From Cutaneotrichosporon cavernicola (taxonomy: Eukaryota; Basidiomycota; Tremellomycetes; Trichosporonales; Trichosporonaceae), in contig NC_083393.1 in the NCBI RefSeq assembly GCF_030864355.1, forward strand, positions 806,001 to 870,000: a DNA stretch of 64,000 bases. Reading direction: 5' to 3'. Below the pieces are notes generated by a model. It worked only from the letters and a program-made list of their open reading frames with translations. It was not told where the DNA came from and searched no databases. A program made the translations under genes and the position numbers. Positions 47,996 to 57,078 of this stretch are shown here, in pieces. The first letter of the stretch is position 1. Each line of letters opens with the position of its first letter.

Positions 47996-49138
47996 ATGGC
48001 GACCATCACCCCGCCCTCGACTTCGCCCATGTCCATGCCCCTCTCCATCAAGGTTGAGGCGGTTGGCATGGGTGGCCTTGCGCGCCCCGCGGCCGCGGGG
48101 CCGAACAAGCCCAAGCCGCGCAAGCGCAACAACAACGCCGAGAAGCGCGAGCTTCACAACGCCACTGAGCGCGCACGCCGCGAAACTCTGAATGGTCGCT
48201 TCGACACTCTCCGCGACCACGTACCAGGCCTCCGTGGCTGCCGCCGCGCCTCCAAGAGCGCTGTCGTCAACGGCGCCATTGCGTCGCTCAAGGACAACCG
48301 CCGCCGCAGCCTCCTATCGGCCAAGGTCATCCGCGAACTCGCTGCCGAGCGCAACGAGCTCTTCGAGGAGTGCAACCGTCTCCGCCAGATGGCGCACCTT
48401 CCTCCCAAGACTGGCCCTACCAACCTCTGGACCGACGAGATGGCGCAGCTTTGCACTGTCGAGGAGGAGCCGGTCTACATCCCCGAAGAGACCGGTGACG
48501 ACCTTTTGATCGACGACGACTCGGACGAGATGGACCTCCAGAAGGCCAACCTCGTTGCCGGCAGCATTGCATCTGGTCTCATCACTCCGCGCTCGTCGAC
48601 CGACATGGGCTCGGAGCAGTCGATCTGGCCTTCCTCATTTGCTGCTCCCGCGATCCCGTTCTCATTTATGAACAACTCGACTGAGACGTCTAGCTCGAAC
48701 TCTCCTGTCGGCAGCTCGCACATGATCACGCCGCCGCACATTGAGGGTCCTTCGCCCAACGTCGCACTTGGCGTTTCGCCGCACAGCTCGTCGCCGGCCG
48801 AGTCGCCACAGCAGCACGAGGTCTGGGGCCAGTTTGGCCAGAGCCTCTTCCAGCAGGCCCAGCAGGCTCAGCAGGCTCAGCAGGCCCAGCAGGTCCAGCA
48901 GGCTCAGAAGGCTCAGGCGCAGGCTATGCTCCAGATGCCGACCCAGTTCGGCCAGGCTCAGTACGACCTCTCGATGTTCCTTACGCAGGGAATGCCCCAG
49001 AACGTACCAACTGCTGTTGCGTTCCCGCAGCAGCAGCGTGAGGCCATGCGCACTCCCCCGGTCCCTGCGGCCGCGCCGTTTGACTTTGGCAACTTTGCCA
49101 TCCCAGACTGGCTTCAGCAGCAGCCTGTCGGTGTCTAA
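47996..49138 (+). CDS. Basic helix-loop-helix transcription factor
   Basis: Single exon, 380 residues, start at the ATG in acaacATGgc. The bHLH domain lies near residues 40-125: basic region EKRELHNATERARRETLN with the E-R-R residues that read CANNTG sites, helix 1 RFDTLRDHVPGL, a loop, helix 2 SKSAVVNGAIASLK, then a leucine-spaced helix VIRELAAERNELFEECNRLR. Glu and Arg positions fit the CACGTG-binding class. The C-terminal half is Ser/Pro-rich with a run of QQA repeats (48853-48915 encodes a Gln/Ala tract) typical of fungal activators. Target genes are unknown. The absence of introns is unusual among the larger genes here. Confidence 0.87.
   Translation: MATITPPSTSPMSMPLSIKVEAVGMGGLARPAAAGPNKPKPRKRNNNAEKRELHNATERARRETLNGRFDTLRDHVPGLRGCRRASKSAVVNGAIASLKDNRRRSLLSAKVIRELAAERNELFEECNRLRQMAHLPPKTGPTNLWTDEMAQLCTVEEEPVYIPEETGDDLLIDDDSDEMDLQKANLVAGSIASGLITPRSSTDMGSEQSIWPSSFAAPAIPFSFMNNSTETSSSNSPVGSSHMITPPHIEGPSPNVALGVSPHSSSPAESPQQHEVWGQFGQSLFQQAQQAQQAQQAQQVQQAQKAQAQAMLQMPTQFGQAQYDLSMFLTQGMPQNVPTAVAFPQQQREAMRTPPVPAAAPFDFGNFAIPDWLQQQPVGV
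48850..48930 (+). repeat. In-frame CAGGCTCAG-type repeat in the bHLH gene
   Basis: Tandem cagcaggct/caggcc units encode a Gln-Gln-Ala tract. The unit is short and nearly perfect, so copy number is likely to vary between strains. Confidence 0.6.
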
Positions 49139-49923
49139 GCCGCCGGCAATTGTAGTGGCCTTGTATCGTAACTCCGTTCCGCCTTGTCGTATACCCGAAG
49201 GTTTGTAGAAGCAGTATGCACGAAAACGATACCGCAGGAAGAGTAGGGAGGCAGGCCTGAGGGTAGGTGAGACATGGTTGTTTCTGCTCGGCCTGGTCTC
49301 TTGTTGCATTGGGCCCACCCATCAGTCTTGCAGGGCTGGCGCTGGCTCATGACATTCCTTGAACAGACTTTGACACCGTCTACTCCCTTCAGGTAACGCA
49401 CAACCCCAGATCCGAGGACAAACCCGCAGCCCACCCTTAGCTTGCATTCAGCACTCATCTCTTGTCTTGAAAATCCTCTGCCGAACCCGAACTGAGACAC
49501 TCTGTGCCGTATCTATGCGCACTCGTCACAGCGGCATTGCCCACAGCGGCCATTGCCACCCACCGCCGGGCGCCGAGCACCGCGGACCGGCGACCTAGTA
49601 ATTCTGATCGCACTTGCGTGTGCGGGTGCGTATGCGCCGTGCCCCTGGATCGTGTCCCTAGGCCCAGGGAGGTGAGTAACTGGCCCACGTCAAATGGGAA
49701 AAAGAAACGACGCGAATAGAACGGCGTGTCGGCCGGGATCCCGTGCGGGCATGCAGCACACATTGTCCAAACTGCAACTGCAATGAGTTTGCTGCAACTG
49801 CAACATGACTTTGCTGCAACTGCAACAGCCGAACTCATGCTTATCCTCCGCTCGACCCGCGTGTCTGATGTAGAGGGAGACTCCTGCCAGACACGGCGTG
49901 GTGGGTGTTGTGGCGCTTTATCA

Positions 49924-49980
49924 TGTCAATATTCATGTCGGGTGAGGCATTTTACCGTGTCAATATTCATGTCGGGTGAG
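49924..49980. repeat. 23-bp direct repeat, 34-bp period
   Basis: The sequence tgtcaatattcatgtcgggt followed by gag occurs at 49924-49946 and again, identical, at 49958-49980. The 11-base spacer differs from the sequence after the second copy. Confidence 0.85.
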
Positions 49981-50023
49981 ACACATATCTACATTCGGCC
50001 TGCTACTTTTTCTACGGCCTGGC

Positions 50024-50263
50024 CTACTGGACGGGCCCGACAGGAGAGTTGGGCGGGGCGAGGATGCCGTCGCCGTCGGCGTCGGCCGTTGTGCGATGGG
50101 TGCGCTTGGACAGCCCGACGCAGCGGATCATACTCTCCACCTTGTGCCATGCGGCGGTGCCCATGAAATTGTGGAGGGGTGGGATGTTATTCTGCCCGTG
50201 GATCGCGGGAGGGTACTGGATCGCGGGAGGGTACTGCATCAGCGCGTTCGAAGACGAGGCCAT
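50024..50263 (-). CDS. Possible small unknown protein
   Basis: An intact 79-codon frame starting ATG GCC TCG TCT TCG (MASSSNALMQYPPAI) with a duplicated YPPAI motif, and a Pro/Asp-rich end (DADGDGILAPPNSPVGPVQ). Against it: no recognised family, repeat-rich surroundings and short length. An in-frame upstream extension to about 50386 exists but uses less plausible sequence. Coding status is uncertain. Confidence 0.25.
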   Translation of the reverse strand: MASSSNALMQYPPAIQYPPAIHGQNNIPPLHNFMGTAAWHKVESMIRCVGLSKRTHRTTADADGDGILAPPNSPVGPVQ

Positions 50264-50378
50264 GGTTGGGCAAGGGGACGGGGGATGAAGCCGTCTACCA
50301 AGCCGACGCGATTTATGCAATACGGCGCAGTGCAGTGAGAGACCCGCGCGAACCGTCAGTGATGGCCATCTCTGCCAT

Positions 50379-50640
50379 ACGTCCATTGTATCATGCCGAA
50401 TGCAGCCCGATGCAATGTCTATGGTACACTCAATCCCTCTTCATCTCCCTGCTACGTCCATTGTTATCATGCCGGTGCAATGTCTAGTACACTCCTCCCT
50501 CTCTTCATCTCCCTGCTACGTCCATTGTTATCATGCCGGTGCAATGTCTAGTACACTCCTCCCTCTCTTCATCTCCCTGCTACGTCCATTGTTATCATGC
50601 CGGTGCAATGTCATGTACACTCAATCCCTCTCCTTCTCAT
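50379..50640. repeat. 64-bp minisatellite overlapping the 3' end of the MFS gene
   Basis: Units start with tacgtccattgttatcatgc. Two identical 64-bp copies lie at 50453-50516 and 50517-50580, a third, diverging in its second half, starts at 50581, and a 74-base degenerate copy precedes them (50379-50452). The last copy runs into the coding end of the MFS gene: its actcaatccctct segment contains the reverse complement of the MFS stop codon (50621-50623). Confidence 0.9.
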
Positions 50641-52433
50641 ACACGTCGCCCTCGATGTCCTCTGCCCCGGTCATATCCATGCCCCTCAACTCGCGCTGGA
50701 CGCGCTCCGAGTCGAGCGCCTCGCGTTCCTGCCGCATCAACTCGCGCGAGTATGGCGAGCGTTCCCGGATCGCCGGCCCGTAATAGTACGCCACAAACGG
50801 CACGAGCGCAAGCAGCGACGCAATGCCACCCATAAGAATGAGCGCCCACCGCACAGTCATGCCCTTGAACATGGACGTTGTGCCGAAAGCAATCCCTCCT
50901 CCGACCATGTTACGCAGGAAAGACTGCGACGCCATGGCCGACGACGCGTACGTCCCATAGCATTCAGAGACGTAGGTAAAGGCCGTGACGTAGATGATCA
51001 TCACACCGGCTGGCGTTAGCGCCTAAAACTAACAAGAGTGACTCACTGATCACGACCACTTGGCCTATCGCACTCGCAATCCACGGAATGTCGGCAGACG
51101 CAGTCGCGCCCGTGATAAAACATCCAAGGGCAAAGAGAACACCAGCAACCATCGGCGTGTACAGGCGCGCCTCGACACCCTTGGTAGGCGCGTACCGCCT
51201 ATACAGGAATTCCTGCGCGTACCCACCAAGATATCCGAAACATGCGCCAATGCTGCCGTTAGAAACAGAAGCGTTGCCCACTCACCAAGCAGTCAGGTAG
51301 ACGAGGCCCACTTGCTCCGTGCTGAAACCGTACAGCGTCCGCATCATGTATGGTAATCCAGCGATCTGGACGTACATGACACTCCACGCGAGCGCGACCC
51401 AGAGACTGAAGAACATGACAATCGGCTCAGTGAGGAGGAAGATGATTGGGCGGATCATGCTCGTCTTGAGCGCCGTCAGGAAGCGGACCTTGTTCATCTC
51501 ACCGTGGGAGAGATATCTCCCTCCATCATTCAGTCCGCGCTCCTGGCGCAGTTTCTTCGCCCGCCGGCGTAGGATGATGGAACCGCGCGTCTCGGGCATG
51601 AGGAACACGAAGAGCGGGGCACATGCGCCGAGTGTGATGAGGATGAGCCACCACGTCCACCGCCATCCCAGGTGGGTGGTGACGAACGCAAAGATCATGC
51701 CGCCGAACCCGGTGGAAAAGTATAGGATGAAACCCGTCATCATCATCGGTAACCCGCGGTGAGCGGGCGTGAAAATGTCCGCGACAGTGCCTCCAACCAC
51801 CGATGTGCCGACGCTGCCTGCGATGCCGGTGAGGAAGCGAGCAATGAGCGCGGTAGCAGTGTTCTGTGCCAGGCCCTGCATGAGGTGAAACATCCACAGC
51901 ATGAACAGCGCACAGAGGTAGACTGGCCGCCTTCCAAACTCCTCGGACACTGGGGCGACGAAGAGAGGCATGACTCCCGCTCCCCATGCGTAGAGACCGA
52001 TACCGGCTTCCGCGCCGAGGTGGGGACAGTGCAGGTCCTCACACATTGCGCCGGACTGGATCGCAAACGCCGAGGCGGTCATGGCTGGTGTCAGCAAGAT
52101 TGGCGCGGGCGAGGGAGGCGGCGGAGACGACCGACCAACCCCCCAGGTGACCAAGGTGCAGATTGAAATGGCAATCCGAACAGGCATACACTCACAGCAA
52201 TACCAGCAGTAGATGAGTGCACACATCGTGATGCAGACCTTTCGTTTTGTCGAGAAATAGAACGGGTTGTCGCGGCTGTCTGGCGGAAAGTCGACCCATA
52301 TCACGCGTTCTGCAGCACTCTCATCTTTACCTGGGATACTCCCATAGCTGCACCCGTCCGGTAATGAGTTGGTGAGTGTCGCCTGCGATGTGCGCTGCGA
52401 CACGGGTTTGTCGGGGTAGGGAGAGGACGACAT
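50621..52433 (-). CDS. MFS transporter, DHA1 (12-TM) polyamine/drug type
   Basis: Exons on the minus strand: 52433-52196, 52084-51286, 51252-51047 and 51009-50621, 543 residues. A cytosolic N-terminus of about 75 residues with a DNPFYFSTKRK block precedes TM1. Then follow YAWGAGVMPLFVAPVSEEFG with the family loop motif GRRPVYLCA, LIARFLTGIAGSVGTSVVGG and a YFSTGFGGMIFAFVTTHLGW segment typical of the Tpo/Flr1 branch, and late helices with FLRNMVGGGIAFGTTSMF. Substrate is unknown. Introns are 111, 33 and 37 nt. The last codons and stop lie inside the minisatellite. Confidence 0.9.
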
Positions 52434-53230
52434 GGCGGAGGGGTGGGGGTGGGGGGGGGGTTGGAGGGGGTCGGGGGGTTGGGCTTTGGAGATCTGGGGC
52501 TCGGTGGGGTCGTGATGTCGCTGGTCGAGGCTAATGAAAGACGTCTCCCAATCCTCGGAGACGCGTACTTTATGAAATATAAGTCAAGATCAGCAAAGAG
52601 TTAGCAAGACCGCGACGGCCGTATCGGCTGACAAACCCCGGAGAATGGCGGGGTGAAGCGACGGCCCTGGTTGGAGTTGATGGGTAAACTGGGGTTTCAA
52701 GATGCCAATGCCGAGCATGCCGGACAGGCACGGCACGGTTCCGACTGAAAGTGAATTGCTGATAAAAGATTGCAAGACTGTAAACAAGTAGAGTGAGTCA
52801 CCCGTCACCCGTGGAGCAACAGCAAACAGTGCGCTGATGCATCAACTCACACGTGATCCCGCTAGCAGCACATCAGCCTAAACGAATCATTCTCACGACT
52901 ACCAGGCGCATATCTGTCCGCGTCGTGCACTCTCCCTGATACTACGGGGTAGCACAGCATTAGCAAACCGAGCGCAGCATCTTGATGTGAAACGAGACCC
53001 AACTCTGCGTTATCCAAGGCCCGCCTCAGCCGAAGGAGCTCACTCTACTGAACTCGGCGTTCGTCTAGGCTGATGGCCCCATTGGCGACGCCGAACCTGC
53101 TCTCACATGACACCTCGAGACCTGCCCTCGCGGCGCAACAACCTGACCGCTCATTTCTAACCTTTCCCCACTTGGCCCAGCGCTTGCAAACGAATCAAAG
53201 TACAGTTCTGTTTCATCCAAAACTCCACGC
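52434..53230. other. Intergenic region upstream of the DHA1-type MFS gene
   Basis: 797 bases between two minus-strand genes. A G-rich run (52441-52463) lies immediately upstream of the MFS start. Nothing else recognised. Confidence 0.35.
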
Positions 53231-54171
53231 CTACTCAGCAAAAAACTTCTTGACGCGCTTTGTCTCGGCGGTGCGCATCCGCTCAAACTCAATCTCGTTC
53301 TCGACCCACTCGATCCCGACCCCATCCATCTCGCGATGAAACCCGAACCCGCGCCGGCGAACATGCGCGCGGCCCCACTCGCCAATAGCCACGCCGTGCC
53401 CGAAATGCCAATTGCGTGGATGCGCCGACCTATGCACGACCCCCAGATCGTGGATTGCCTTATACGCCGAAACGATGGCCTCACTTGAATCAGCTCACCC
53501 ATACCAAGACATACTCTCCTGAAAAAACCGGACTCGATACCCACCGTTGAGCAGGCGCGCCACTGGCCGCAACCAGGCCGGCGTAGACTGGGACTTTACG
53601 GCCGTCCATGTCGGCCAATCCAGCGTAGAGGCCGTACCAGTGAGGAACGGATGGCACACCCAGCCGGTTTAGGCGGTGCGACCTGATCCAGGCTTCACGA
53701 GCAACCCCCAATGCCCTCTCCGATGCGTCGGGAGCACGGCTCACAACGTGTACTTGTAGAGCTAGGGGGAACGTTCCGCGGCCGGGCGCTTCCAGCGTTA
53801 TCCGCGAGGTGTGGGCCGATCCGGAGGGTGGGCCGCTCACTAGAGTTGTGCTTCTGGGACTCGTGCGGTGGAGATCGGCTGGTTGGTAGTAGATGTGCCA
53901 TAGGGGTGCCTTGGGATACTTGCCTGTCGATGGGGCAGGCAGGGGAGCGGTGGGTACGAGAGTGAGTTCCAGTGCGTCGGAAGGGGTGCGCGACGGGCTG
54001 AGGAAGTTGCGGACGTCCAGCGGCTCAGAGGTTGCGTGCGGTGCGTCGGGGAGAGGGACGAGGTGTAGCGTCGAGAAATCGAGAGGCGGTTGACCGGTCC
54101 AGGTCACCTCGAGTGTCTGGGGTCAGTTAAGCAGGTGGCGGACGTGCCTTGGGTATGTGGGGATGCGACAT
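53231..54171 (-). CDS. Second kinase-like protein lacking the catalytic Asp
   Basis: Proposed exons on the minus strand: 54171-54148, 54116-53515 and 53483-53231, 292 residues. The second half reads EAIVSAYKAIHDLGVVHRSA, PRNWHF and IGEWGRAHVRR, which aligns with the loop HGDxxPRNxL and the DFGRA region of fungal FunK1-like kinases. The HRD Asp is Ser and the DFG Asp-Phe appears as Glu-Trp. The block VPHWYGLYAGLADMDGRKVP is like the hinge-preceding strand of that family. The 31-nt intron at 53484-53514 has a GTATGT donor and was fixed by frame. The first intron (54117-54147) would have to start with GC (GCACGT), which is weak; the N-terminal eight residues are therefore tentative. It is short for a kinase, lacking a clear glycine loop. 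Confidence 0.65.
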
Positions 54172-54317
54172 TGTGAATTGGAGAAGAGTCAGTGAAGACT
54201 CGTCGACTATATGACTGCCCGCCTCCCAGCTGAGATACACGCCCCCGTCGTCATCGTCCGATAGACCAAGCGATACATCCCACGCCCTCGCCTAGTTTCC
54301 TACGCGTCATCAGGCGC

Positions 54318-56879
54318 CTACTCCACATCATCCCCACCCCGCCTGCGGCGGTGCTTGACCGCCTCACGGTGTCGCCGCTTCCAGCCCTGCGTAAGCTCCA
54401 GCCGGCGCTTCTCCCATCGCTCGCGCATCGCTGCGTCCGTCTCAGTCGCCACAAGCCGCTTGCGAGCCTTCTCCTTGGGCTTGGTTTCCTGCTGCTCTCC
54501 CCACCGTCTCTGGGCGCCCCATCCCTCCTCCTCCTCCTCCGCCACCCCGTTGACGTCACCATCCTCCTCTGGCGCGAGCACACTCCGTGCCTCACCCTTC
54601 CGCGCGGGCCGCACCGGGAGTGGGAAGAAAAGCGGAATGTCAGCACTCGCGTCGAACGTGGATCGCGGCGCGGCGGCAAGAGGGGCCAACTCTGGTTCCT
54701 CAGCCGTTTGCTGGAGGACGATGGTCTCGTCAATGTCGAGGTCGGGAGCGACGCCGAAAAGCGAGAAGCCGCCGGACGTGGGTGCGAACAGGTCCTTCAG
54801 GCGCGCTGCACCAGCGGACGAAGAGGGTCCTACAGCTGACTTCGAACTGGAGTCGTCCGAGTCAGAGTCGTCAGAGTCGTCAGAGTCGTCGCTAGAGTCC
54901 GAGTCGCTGTCATCCGAGCTGTCATCCGAGCTGTCATCCGAATCAGAGCTGTCGCTGGAGTCGGAGCTGTCGGAGCTGTCGGAGCTGTCGCTGTCCGAGT
55001 CCGAGCCGGAGCTGTCGCTGTCCGAGTCCGAGCCGGAGCTGGATCCCTTGTCGCCCTCGTCAGGTGCGCCGCCGCGCAGACGGAGCACCGTGTCCTCCTC
55101 GTCGCTCTCATCCGGCGCACCGCCACGGAGACGGAGCACCATGTCCTCAAGCAGGTCGTTGGACACAGTAGCTGGCTCGTCCCCCTCCGCCTCCTCTAGC
55201 TCCATCTCCTCGATCCAGCGCGCGCGAAGGGCAACATCCGGCGTCTTGGGAGACGGTGCACGCGCACGCTCAACAGGCGCAATCTCCGTATCGCTAGAGC
55301 TCTCGTAAACCTGGGGCTTGAGTGCGCTGAAGTCGTCGTCGCTTTCCTCCTCGAACGCCGTCCACTCATGTTGCGCCTTCCTGACACGCGGCGCCGTGCC
55401 CAGGAGCGACGTCATTACACTGAGTGCCGCACCACGCTCGTTGGCGGCCTGCGCGCGCACCTCGTCAGTCAGAGCGGCGGCCACCTTGCGCGGCGAGATC
55501 TCGGGTGTCGGCGAGCGGATCGGACGCTCAGCCTCCTCCCTCTCTCCAAGGGCTGCACGCGCGTGGGCGGCCAAGAGGGCTCCTTCAGCCGCCTTGAGGG
55601 GCGAGATGGCCGGGGTTGGGGAACGCACAGCACGCTCTCCCTCAACCATGGTCTTGTCCTTATCGAGGCGCGACTCCTCGGCTGCTTCTTCCTCGGCCTC
55701 GATCAGGGCCACGCCCTCAGCCAGACGGGTGGGGGAAGGAGACGGGGTCGTCGCGCGCGAGGAACGCGAAATTGCGTCGTCCTCTTCTTCCTTGAGCCAT
55801 GCGATGCGGTCCATAACCGGGAAGAGAGGGGATGTAGATCCCTCGAGTGCTTCGCGGGTTGGGAAGAGGGGCGAAGCGGAGCGGGAGCGTTCCTTGGTGG
55901 GGAAGAGGGGGGAAGCAGCGCCGTCGCGCGAAGGGAAGAGGGGGGACGCAGCGCCGTTGCGTGTGGGGAAGAGCGGAGACGCGGAGCGCTCGCGGGAGAG
56001 TACCAACTCCTCCTCACTCTCAGTCTCGGCGTCGCTCCACTCCATCGGAAGGCGCACGCGCACCTCCTCCTGCTCTCCACCACGAACCCATGCGCCAATA
56101 TGCACCCGGCCATCCTCACCAACCTCCTCCTCACCCTCGACAAACTCCCACTGCGCTTCCCGCTCCACATTGCCCGGCATGTCCGTGGTGTGTGTTGGGC
56201 TCCAGCGGCGGGGGTCGATCACGCGAATCCGCGCCCGCTTCGGCGGGGGCGCACCGTCGTTCTTCGGCGCACTGACGGGCGGAAGAGGATGGGCTGGGCG
56301 TATAGCGAGAGGACGAATGAGGTGTCCATCAGTTTCGACCCAGAATGACGAAGTCGCGCGGCCCGCGACCTTGGCTCGCGTGACGAGGCGCATGTCCTGC
56401 GCCTCCTTTCCCCCAACACGGGTGATGGCACGCTTGAGGCGCCTCGAAATACGGCGCGCATCCTTGCCCGGATTGGGGCTACATTCCTTCTCCAACCTGA
56501 TGTCAGCTGAGGTGGAGGAAAAGCTCACCGGAGATCGAAGCGTGGCTTGGCCTCTGCCACGCGGAGAGTTGTGCCCCGCCAAGTCGCGCCCGACATGATG
56601 TTGAGGCCTGGCATCAGTTGGCTCCTGGTTCGGGGACTGAAGAAGAGCGTACATTTCCTGAACTGAGTCGGTGTAGTCTCCAGCGTAAGATATGCGAAGG
56701 GACGGGGATCGCCTGCTGTCAGCTTCAGCAAGGTGTGTGAGCTCACCCAATGCGTTCAGACCCATTTCCTCGACCTCTACCACAGTGCCAAAGCTCCTGA
56801 AACGGTCTCTTAGATGTTCGACCGTTATGCTGGGTATGAGGCCGCTGACGTGGACCCGCTTCGTGATGGTGTCGGCCAT
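54318..56879 (-). CDS. NOP8: Nucleolar RRM protein Nop8 (60S biogenesis)
   Basis: Exons on the minus strand: 56879-56747, 56712-56529 and 56496-54318, 831 residues. The RRM spans the first three exons: KRVHVSGLIPSITVEHLRDRF, FGTVVEVEEMGLNALG, then after the splice DPRPFAYLTLETTPTQFRKC, and GATWRGTTLRVAEAKPRFDL. The C-terminal region has the Nop8 block LKDLFAPTSGGFSLFG and a basic tail (WKRRHREAVKHRRRR). Nop8 assists Dbp6-linked early 60S assembly in the nucleolus. The middle is a long acidic, repeat-bearing region: SPLFPTR repeats, two RSPTPxISPxKxA units, two VLRLRGGAPDE units and a Ser-Asp run. Introns are 34 and 32 nt. Unspliced DNA also stays open, so a one-exon reading would be misleading. 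It shares a 199-base promoter with NSE1. Confidence 0.85.
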   Translation of the reverse strand: MADTITKRVHVSGLIPSITVEHLRDRFRSFGTVVEVEEMGLNALGELTHLAEADSRRSPSLRISYAGDYTDSVQEMYALLQSPNQEPTDARPQHHVGRDLAGHNSPRGRGQATLRSPVSFSSTSADIRLEKECSPNPGKDARRISRRLKRAITRVGGKEAQDMRLVTRAKVAGRATSSFWVETDGHLIRPLAIRPAHPLPPVSAPKNDGAPPPKRARIRVIDPRRWSPTHTTDMPGNVEREAQWEFVEGEEEVGEDGRVHIGAWVRGGEQEEVRVRLPMEWSDAETESEEELVLSRERSASPLFPTRNGAASPLFPSRDGAASPLFPTKERSRSASPLFPTREALEGSTSPLFPVMDRIAWLKEEEDDAISRSSRATTPSPSPTRLAEGVALIEAEEEAAEESRLDKDKTMVEGERAVRSPTPAISPLKAAEGALLAAHARAALGEREEAERPIRSPTPEISPRKVAAALTDEVRAQAANERGAALSVMTSLLGTAPRVRKAQHEWTAFEEESDDDFSALKPQVYESSSDTEIAPVERARAPSPKTPDVALRARWIEEMELEEAEGDEPATVSNDLLEDMVLRLRGGAPDESDEEDTVLRLRGGAPDEGDKGSSSGSDSDSDSSGSDSDSDSSDSSDSSDSSDSSDSDDSSDDSSDDSDSDSSDDSDDSDDSDSDDSSSKSAVGPSSSAGAARLKDLFAPTSGGFSLFGVAPDLDIDETIVLQQTAEEPELAPLAAAPRSTFDASADIPLFFPLPVRPARKGEARSVLAPEEDGDVNGVAEEEEEGWGAQRRWGEQQETKPKEKARKRLVATETDAAMRERWEKRRLELTQGWKRRHREAVKHRRRRGGDDVE
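54838..55035 (-). repeat. Ser-Asp codon repeat in NOP8
   Basis: Imperfect gtcgga/gtcaga/gagctgtc units on the plus strand encode a Ser/Asp run on the minus strand (more than 60 residues almost wholly Ser and Asp), likely a casein-kinase target region and prone to length change. Confidence 0.7.
55055..55142 (-). repeat. Duplicated VLRLRGGAPDE unit in NOP8
   Basis: Two copies of an 11-residue unit (VLRLRGGAPDE), 17 residues apart start to start, differ by synonymous substitutions, so the repeat is kept at the protein level. The first six to seven residues equal the ubiquitin C-terminus VLRLRGG. Confidence 0.9.
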
Positions 56880-57078
56880 GGTTGTGTAGAATGGATGTTG
56901 GCACAGTGATCCAGAAATCCTCTTGACTCTTGACGACCTCCACTCCCACGTGGACGTCACGTGATGATCATGTTGGTGCCTGGCTGGGATTCCTGGTGTA
57001 ATGAAGCTCGACGCGTCCGTTGATGTTGTTTGTTTTCGCCTCCATTCTCCATTTTCCATTCTCTCTTCTCCACTCGAG
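56880..57078. promoter_or_regulatory. Divergent NOP8/NSE1 promoter with paired CACGTG sites
   Basis: 199 bases between the two start codons. Two CACGTG palindromes lie at 56947-56952 and 56958-56963, 11 bases apart start to start, in the form cccacgtggacgtcacgtga. They are 68-84 bases from the NOP8 ATG and about 115-130 from the NSE1 ATG. Confidence 0.55.

Larger units (their letters stand above)
49139..50620. other. Repeat-rich intergenic region
   Basis: 1.48 kb between the bHLH gene and the DHA1-type MFS gene (convergent). It contains tgcaac-type repeats with the duplicated block tgctgcaactgcaac (about 49790-49830), a 23-base direct repeat (49924-49980), a possible small gene on the minus strand (50024-50263) and a 64-bp minisatellite (50379-50640). 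Confidence 0.55.

Noticed and set aside
55318..56598. Antisense frame of over 400 codons opposite NOP8
   Set aside because: Ser/Arg-rich shadow of the Glu/Ser-rich Nop8 codons; no start context or domain.
54318..57059. Single-exon reading of NOP8 with an upstream start at 57059
   Set aside because: It loses the second half of the RRM. Splicing at 56746/56712 and 56528/56496 restores conserved residues, and MADTITKRV at 56879 is the natural start.
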